Shown: piece after piece, positions 60,980 through 64,000 of the stretch
Layout of the letters: every line of letters begins with the position of its first letter
How positions within the stretch are numbered: position 1 is the stretch's first letter
NCBI RefSeq assembly: GCF_000425105.1
Contig: NZ_AULD01000006.1
Coordinates: 496,001 to 560,000 of the forward strand
Length of the DNA stretch: 64,000 nt
Reading direction: 5' to 3'
Origin: Agrococcus lahaulensis DSM 17612
Lineage (GTDB): Bacteria; Actinomycetota; Actinomycetes; Actinomycetales; Microbacteriaceae
The notes under the pieces: generated by a model
What the model saw: the letters and a program-made list of their open reading frames with translations, nothing else
Databases searched by the model: none
Told to the model about the DNA's origin: nothing
Program-made: the position numbers and the translations under genes

Positions 60980-62158
60980 ATGGACTTCACGCCGCTCGAG
61001 AGCGACTTCTACGGCTTCGCGCACGACCTCACCGCCGCCGAGCAGGCCTCGCTCGCCGAGATCCGCGAGTTCATGGAGACGCGCGTGCGGCCCGAGATCG
61101 ACGAGCACTGGCACGCCGACGCGTTCCCGATGCACCTCATCCCGGGCATCGCCGAGCTCGGCGTGATCGGTGCGGCGTGGCCCGAGTCGGCGCGGCTCGA
61201 GAGCTCGGCCGTCTACCGCGGCTGGATCGCGCTCGAGATGAGCCGCGTCGACGCATCCGTCTCGACCTTCGCCGCCGTGCAGAACGGCCTCGTGTGCGGC
61301 TCGATCGGCGTCGCGGGATCCCCCGCACAGCGCGCCGAGTGGCTCCCGAAGCTCGCCGACTGCTCGGTCATCGGCGCGTTCGGGCTCACCGAGCCGCTCT
61401 CGGGGTCGGATGCCTCGAAGGGCCTCGCGACGACCGCGCGCCGGGAGGGCGACGAGTGGGTGCTCGAGGGCGAGAAGCGCTGGATCGGCAACGCGACGCA
61501 CGCCGACATCGTCGTCGTCTGGGCGCGCGACGTCGCCGACGGCGAGGTGAAGGGCTTCATCGTGCCGACCTCGAGCGAGGGCTACTCCGTCTCGAGGATC
61601 GAGCGGAAGATCGCGCTGCGCATGGTGCAGAACGGGCACATCGTGCTCGACGGCGTGCGCGTGCCCGAGTCGATGCGGCTGCAGGGGGCCGCGAGCTTCC
61701 GCGACACCGCGCGCGTGCTGCGCCTCACGCGCGCCGAGGTCGCGTGGAGCGCGGTCGGCGTCATGGTCGGCGCCTACGAGGCCGCGGTGCGCTACACGAC
61801 CGAGCGCACGCAGTTCGGCAAGCCGCTCGCCGCGCACCAGCTCGTGCAGGACCTGCTCGCGAAGTCGCTCGGCCACATCACCGCGTCGATCGCGCTGTGC
61901 GTGCAGGTCTCGCGCATGCTCGACGAGGGCCGCCAGGGCGACGCGCACTCCGCGCTCGCGAAGGCGTACGCGACGGCGCGGATGCGCGAGGTCGTCGCGT
62001 GGTGCCGCGAGGTGTGCGGCGGCAACGGCATCGTCACCGACTACGACGTCGCGCGCTTCTTCGTCGACGCCGAGGCGCTCTACACGTACGAGGGCACGGC
62101 GCAGATGAACTCGCTCATCGTCGGGAAGGCGATCACCGGAGCGTCGGCGTTCGCCTGA
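60980..62158 (+). CDS. Acyl-CoA dehydrogenase (glutaryl-CoA type)
   Basis: This 392-residue FAD enzyme shows AFGLTEPLSGSDASKGLATTARREGDEWVLEGEKRWIGNATHADIVVVWAR, then RTQFGKPLAAHQLVQDLLAKS and GGNGIVTDYDVARFFVDAEALYTYEGTAQMNSLIVGKAITG. The catalytic Glu lies in YEGT, as in glutaryl-CoA dehydrogenases and related short-chain enzymes. The substrate cannot be fixed; the EPLSGSD variant replaces the more usual EPxxGSD. The ATG has a GGGAG site. Its last 26 nt overlap the converging Ppm-type gene. Confidence 0.9.
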   Translation: MDFTPLESDFYGFAHDLTAAEQASLAEIREFMETRVRPEIDEHWHADAFPMHLIPGIAELGVIGAAWPESARLESSAVYRGWIALEMSRVDASVSTFAAVQNGLVCGSIGVAGSPAQRAEWLPKLADCSVIGAFGLTEPLSGSDASKGLATTARREGDEWVLEGEKRWIGNATHADIVVVWARDVADGEVKGFIVPTSSEGYSVSRIERKIALRMVQNGHIVLDGVRVPESMRLQGAASFRDTARVLRLTRAEVAWSAVGVMVGAYEAAVRYTTERTQFGKPLAAHQLVQDLLAKSLGHITASIALCVQVSRMLDEGRQGDAHSALAKAYATARMREVVAWCREVCGGNGIVTDYDVARFFVDAEALYTYEGTAQMNSLIVGKAITGASAFA

Positions 62159-62891
62159 CCGCCTCGGCGCTCGAGCGCAGCTGGCCGAACCGCCGGCCGA
62201 TGCCCCACGCGGTCGTGCGCACGAGCGCCTCGACGATGATGCCGCTCGACATCTTCGAGCGGCCGAGCTCGCGCTCGCGGAACGTGATGGGCACCTCGGC
62301 GATGCGCGCGCCGAGGTCGGCCGCGCGGCGCGTCATGTCGATCTGGAAGCAGTAGCCCTGGCTCGAGATCTCGCACGCGAGCATCTCGCGCAGCAGCTCC
62401 GCGCGGTACACGCGGTAGCCGGCGGTCATGTCGGCGACATCGATCCCGAGCGCGAGCTGCGCGTAGCGGGTGCCGGCGCGGCTGATGAGCTGGCGGTGCA
62501 GCGGCCAGTCGACGATCCCGCCCCCAGGCACCCAGCGCGAGCCGATCACGAGGTCGGCGTGCTCGGCGGCCGCGAGCATCGCGGGCAGCGCGTCCGCGGG
62601 ATGCGAGCCGTCGGCATCCATCTCGACGATGAGGTCGAAGCCCTCGTCGATGGCGAGCCGCATGCCCGCGAGGTACGCGGCGCCGAGGCCCTGCTTGCTC
62701 GATCGGTGCAGCACCCGCACGCGCGGGTCGGCCGCCGCCATCGCGTCGGCCACGTCGCCCGTGCCGTCGGGGCTGCCGTCGTCGATGACGAGCAGCGTGA
62801 CGTCGGGGACGGCAGCGAGCAGGCGGTCGACCGTCACGGGCAGCGCTTCGCGCTCGTCGTACGTCGGCATGAGCACGATCGTTCTCGGCAT
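62133..62891 (-). CDS. Polyprenol-phosphate mannosyltransferase (Ppm1 catalytic type)
   Basis: This 252-residue GT2 enzyme should transfer mannose from GDP-mannose to polyprenyl phosphate for lipoglycan and protein mannosylation. It shows LMPTYDEREALPVTVDRLLAAVP, LLVIDDGSPDGTGDVADAMA, IVEMDADGSHPADALPAM (metal DxD), GSRWVPGGGIVDWPLHRQLISRAGTRYAQLALGI and DMTAGYRVYRAELL, all typical of dolichol-phosphate mannose synthases. There is no membrane domain and no fused Lnt part. The ATG has GGAG upstream. Confidence 0.9.
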   Translation of the reverse strand: MPRTIVLMPTYDEREALPVTVDRLLAAVPDVTLLVIDDGSPDGTGDVADAMAAADPRVRVLHRSSKQGLGAAYLAGMRLAIDEGFDLIVEMDADGSHPADALPAMLAAAEHADLVIGSRWVPGGGIVDWPLHRQLISRAGTRYAQLALGIDVADMTAGYRVYRAELLREMLACEISSQGYCFQIDMTRRAADLGARIAEVPITFRERELGRSKMSSGIIVEALVRTTAWGIGRRFGQLRSSAEAVRRTPTLR

Positions 62892-62967
62892 GGATCTCCG
62901 TCCAGGGGCAGGATGCCGATCGTAGTGGGCGTCGATGGGCGATTCCTGCCCGGCCTCTTCCGCGGGC

Positions 62968-63342
62968 TCAGTGCTCCTCGGCTGCCGTCGAGCTCGGCGC
63001 CGGCGGCTTCGCCTCGGCGATCGCCAGCTCGCGCGTGAGCTCAGAGATCTGCCGGTCGACCTTCCGCAGGTGTGCCGAGGTCGAGAGGCCGTAGCCGATG
63101 AAGACGATGATGAGTCCGTAGAGCAGCAGGTCGGCGCCGCGGCCGACCCCGACCGCGTTCGCGACGGCGTTCGCGAGCGACGGGAAGATCACCGCGATGA
63201 TGCCCACGATGAGCGCGGCGAGCATCGTCAGCCGACGGAGCGCAAGCCCGCGCGCGCCCCTGGTCGGCAGCAGCAGGATGATCGCGGGCACCGCGAGCCC
63301 GATGATGAGGATGATCTGGATGACGATCTTGCCGGTGTCCAT
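62968..63342 (-). CDS. DUF2304 membrane protein
   Basis: This 124-residue protein has three membrane helices: IVIQIILIIGLAVPAIILLL, LTMLAALIVGIIAVIFPSLA and DLLLYGLIIVFIGYGL. A cytosolic coiled-coil tail (AHLRKVDRQISELTRELAIAEAK) follows. DUF2304 proteins usually pair with a GT2 polyprenyl-phosphate glycosyltransferase and anchor it in the membrane, as proposed for Rv3632/Rv3631. Here the GT2 gene ends 9 nt upstream. The ATG has GGCGGGAGC. Confidence 0.9.
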   Translation of the reverse strand: MDTGKIVIQIILIIGLAVPAIILLLPTRGARGLALRRLTMLAALIVGIIAVIFPSLANAVANAVGVGRGADLLLYGLIIVFIGYGLSTSAHLRKVDRQISELTRELAIAEAKPPAPSSTAAEEH

Positions 63343-63351
63343 GCTCCCGCC

Positions 63352-64000
63352 CTACTTGAAGATCAGCTCGCTGAGGATGTTCACCGAGTTCCAGAGCGAC
63401 TGGCCCTTCGAACGCGAGTAGTCGGTGTAGATGACGTGCACGGGCTCCTCCGCGTAGCGCAGCTCGAGCTCGCCGAGCTGGTCGACGATCTCAGAGGCGT
63501 GCGCCATCCGGTTCTGCGTGATGCGGATGCGTCCGGCCGCCTCGCGCGTCATGGCACGCAGTCCGTTGTGGGCATCGGTGAGGCGCACGCCGCTCGTGAC
63601 CCGCTGGAAGATCACCGCGGCGCGCAGGACGAGCCGCTTGAGCAGGCCGGGCTTCGTGCGACCGTCGAGGAACCGCGAGCCGATCACGATGTCGAGCGGC
63701 TCGGCCTGCAGGCGCTCGACCATGCGGAGCGCGTCCTCGGTGCGATGCTGGCCGTCGGCGTCGAAGGTCACGATCCAGCGCGCGCCGGGATCCTGGAGCG
63801 CGTAGCGGATGCCCGTCTGCAGCGCGGCGCCCTGGCCGAGGTTGACCGCATGCTGCACGACGTGCGCGCCTCCGGCTCGCGCCTCCTCGGCCGAGCCGTC
63901 GGAGGAGCCGTCGTCGACGCACACGACGTTGGGGAAGGTGCGGCGCGTGTGCTCGACCACCTCGCGGATGACGGGCGCCTCGTTGTAGAGCGGGACGACG
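63352..64000 (-). CDS. GT2 glycosyltransferase, partial at window end
   Basis: The gene continues beyond the window; the visible 216 residues begin VVPLYNEAPVIREVVEHTRRTFPNVVCVDDGSSDGS. The GT-A fold shows NLGQGAALQTGIRYAL, IVTFDADGQHRTEDALRM (DxD), IGSRFLDGRTKPGLLKRLVLR and LTDAHNGLRAMTREAAGRI. The tail FK ends next to DUF2304. It is of the polyprenyl-phosphate glycosyltransferase type; the sugar is unknown. Confidence 0.9.
   Translation of the reverse strand, partial: VVPLYNEAPVIREVVEHTRRTFPNVVCVDDGSSDGSAEEARAGGAHVVQHAVNLGQGAALQTGIRYALQDPGARWIVTFDADGQHRTEDALRMVERLQAEPLDIVIGSRFLDGRTKPGLLKRLVLRAAVIFQRVTSGVRLTDAHNGLRAMTREAAGRIRITQNRMAHASEIVDQLGELELRYAEEPVHVIYTDYSRSKGQSLWNSVNILSELIFK

Overview
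The window is about 64 kb of very GC-rich DNA with dense coding, GTG starts in many genes, 1-4 nt gene overlaps and mostly minus-strand genes. The gene content points to an actinobacterium, probably of the family Microbacteriaceae: mycothiol amidase (mca), WhiB2, DUF3499, DUF501, DUF4307, DUF5719 and Rv3235-like proteins, an F420-type LLM oxidoreductase and polyprenol-phosphate-mannose synthase. An Agrococcus-like genus would fit, but the sequence alone does not prove it. No rRNA, prophage, insertion sequence or CRISPR array was seen. All of the window looks chromosomal.

Layout. 1-7 kb: Rv3235-like protein, mca with a small membrane protein, DUF4307, greA, ilvA, an AI-2E-family exporter, a YcaQ-type DNA glycosylase, a tandem-repeat block and a LemA-like protein. 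7-16 kb: a TetR/racemase-fold lyase/sugar-lactone oxidase operon, type II NADH dehydrogenase, the eno-ftsB-DUF501 block, hisS and a Pr6Pr membrane protein. 16-23.7 kb: a lipoprotein-mfd-mazG-membrane protein-ycnI run, then rplY-pth. 23.7-35.4 kb: a sugar-acid catabolic locus (IclR regulator, MHS transporter, FAH-family hydrolase, D-2-hydroxyacid dehydrogenase, SDR, idonate-type dehydrogenase, gluconokinase, GntP permease, divergent HIBADH-type dehydrogenase), followed by an F420-type oxidoreductase and gnd. The genes could carry gluconate, idonate or keto-gluconates to 6-phosphogluconate and into the pentose phosphate pathway. 35.4-40 kb: a Vsr/DUF559-like protein bracketed by paired palindromes, an APC permease, and an SSS symporter with a 42-residue accessory protein. 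40-47.5 kb: rlmC, prs, glmU, tRNA-Gln, a MarR regulator and ahcY. 47.5-64 kb: a cell-surface glycan region with an rmlC-rmlD fusion, rmlB, manB, DUF3499, DUF5719, large glycosyltransferases, an O-antigen-ligase-like protein, whiB2, manA, Ppm-type synthase, DUF2304 and a GT2 cut by the window edge. This follows the actinobacterial whiB2-manB-manA neighbourhood known from Mycobacterium.

The most interesting signals are non-coding. (1) 20-bp palindromes GCAGAGTkCCGGnACTCTGC occur as pairs with an exact 40-bp period at three places, and two of these bracket the Vsr-like gene. (2) A 37-nt hairpin element occurs at 6.4 kb and, inverted, at 52.2 kb. Its ends are conserved while its stem has changed on both arms so that pairing is kept. 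(3) More than a dozen genes, mostly at the head of transcription units, have a -10-like hexamer exactly 6-7 nt before the start codon and no ribosome binding site, which predicts leaderless mRNAs; a TGGCACGAT-N6-GTG version recurs. (4) Two related IclR-type sites (CTGAACAGCG) lie on the two sides of iclR. (5) A hairpin covers the start codon of ftsB.
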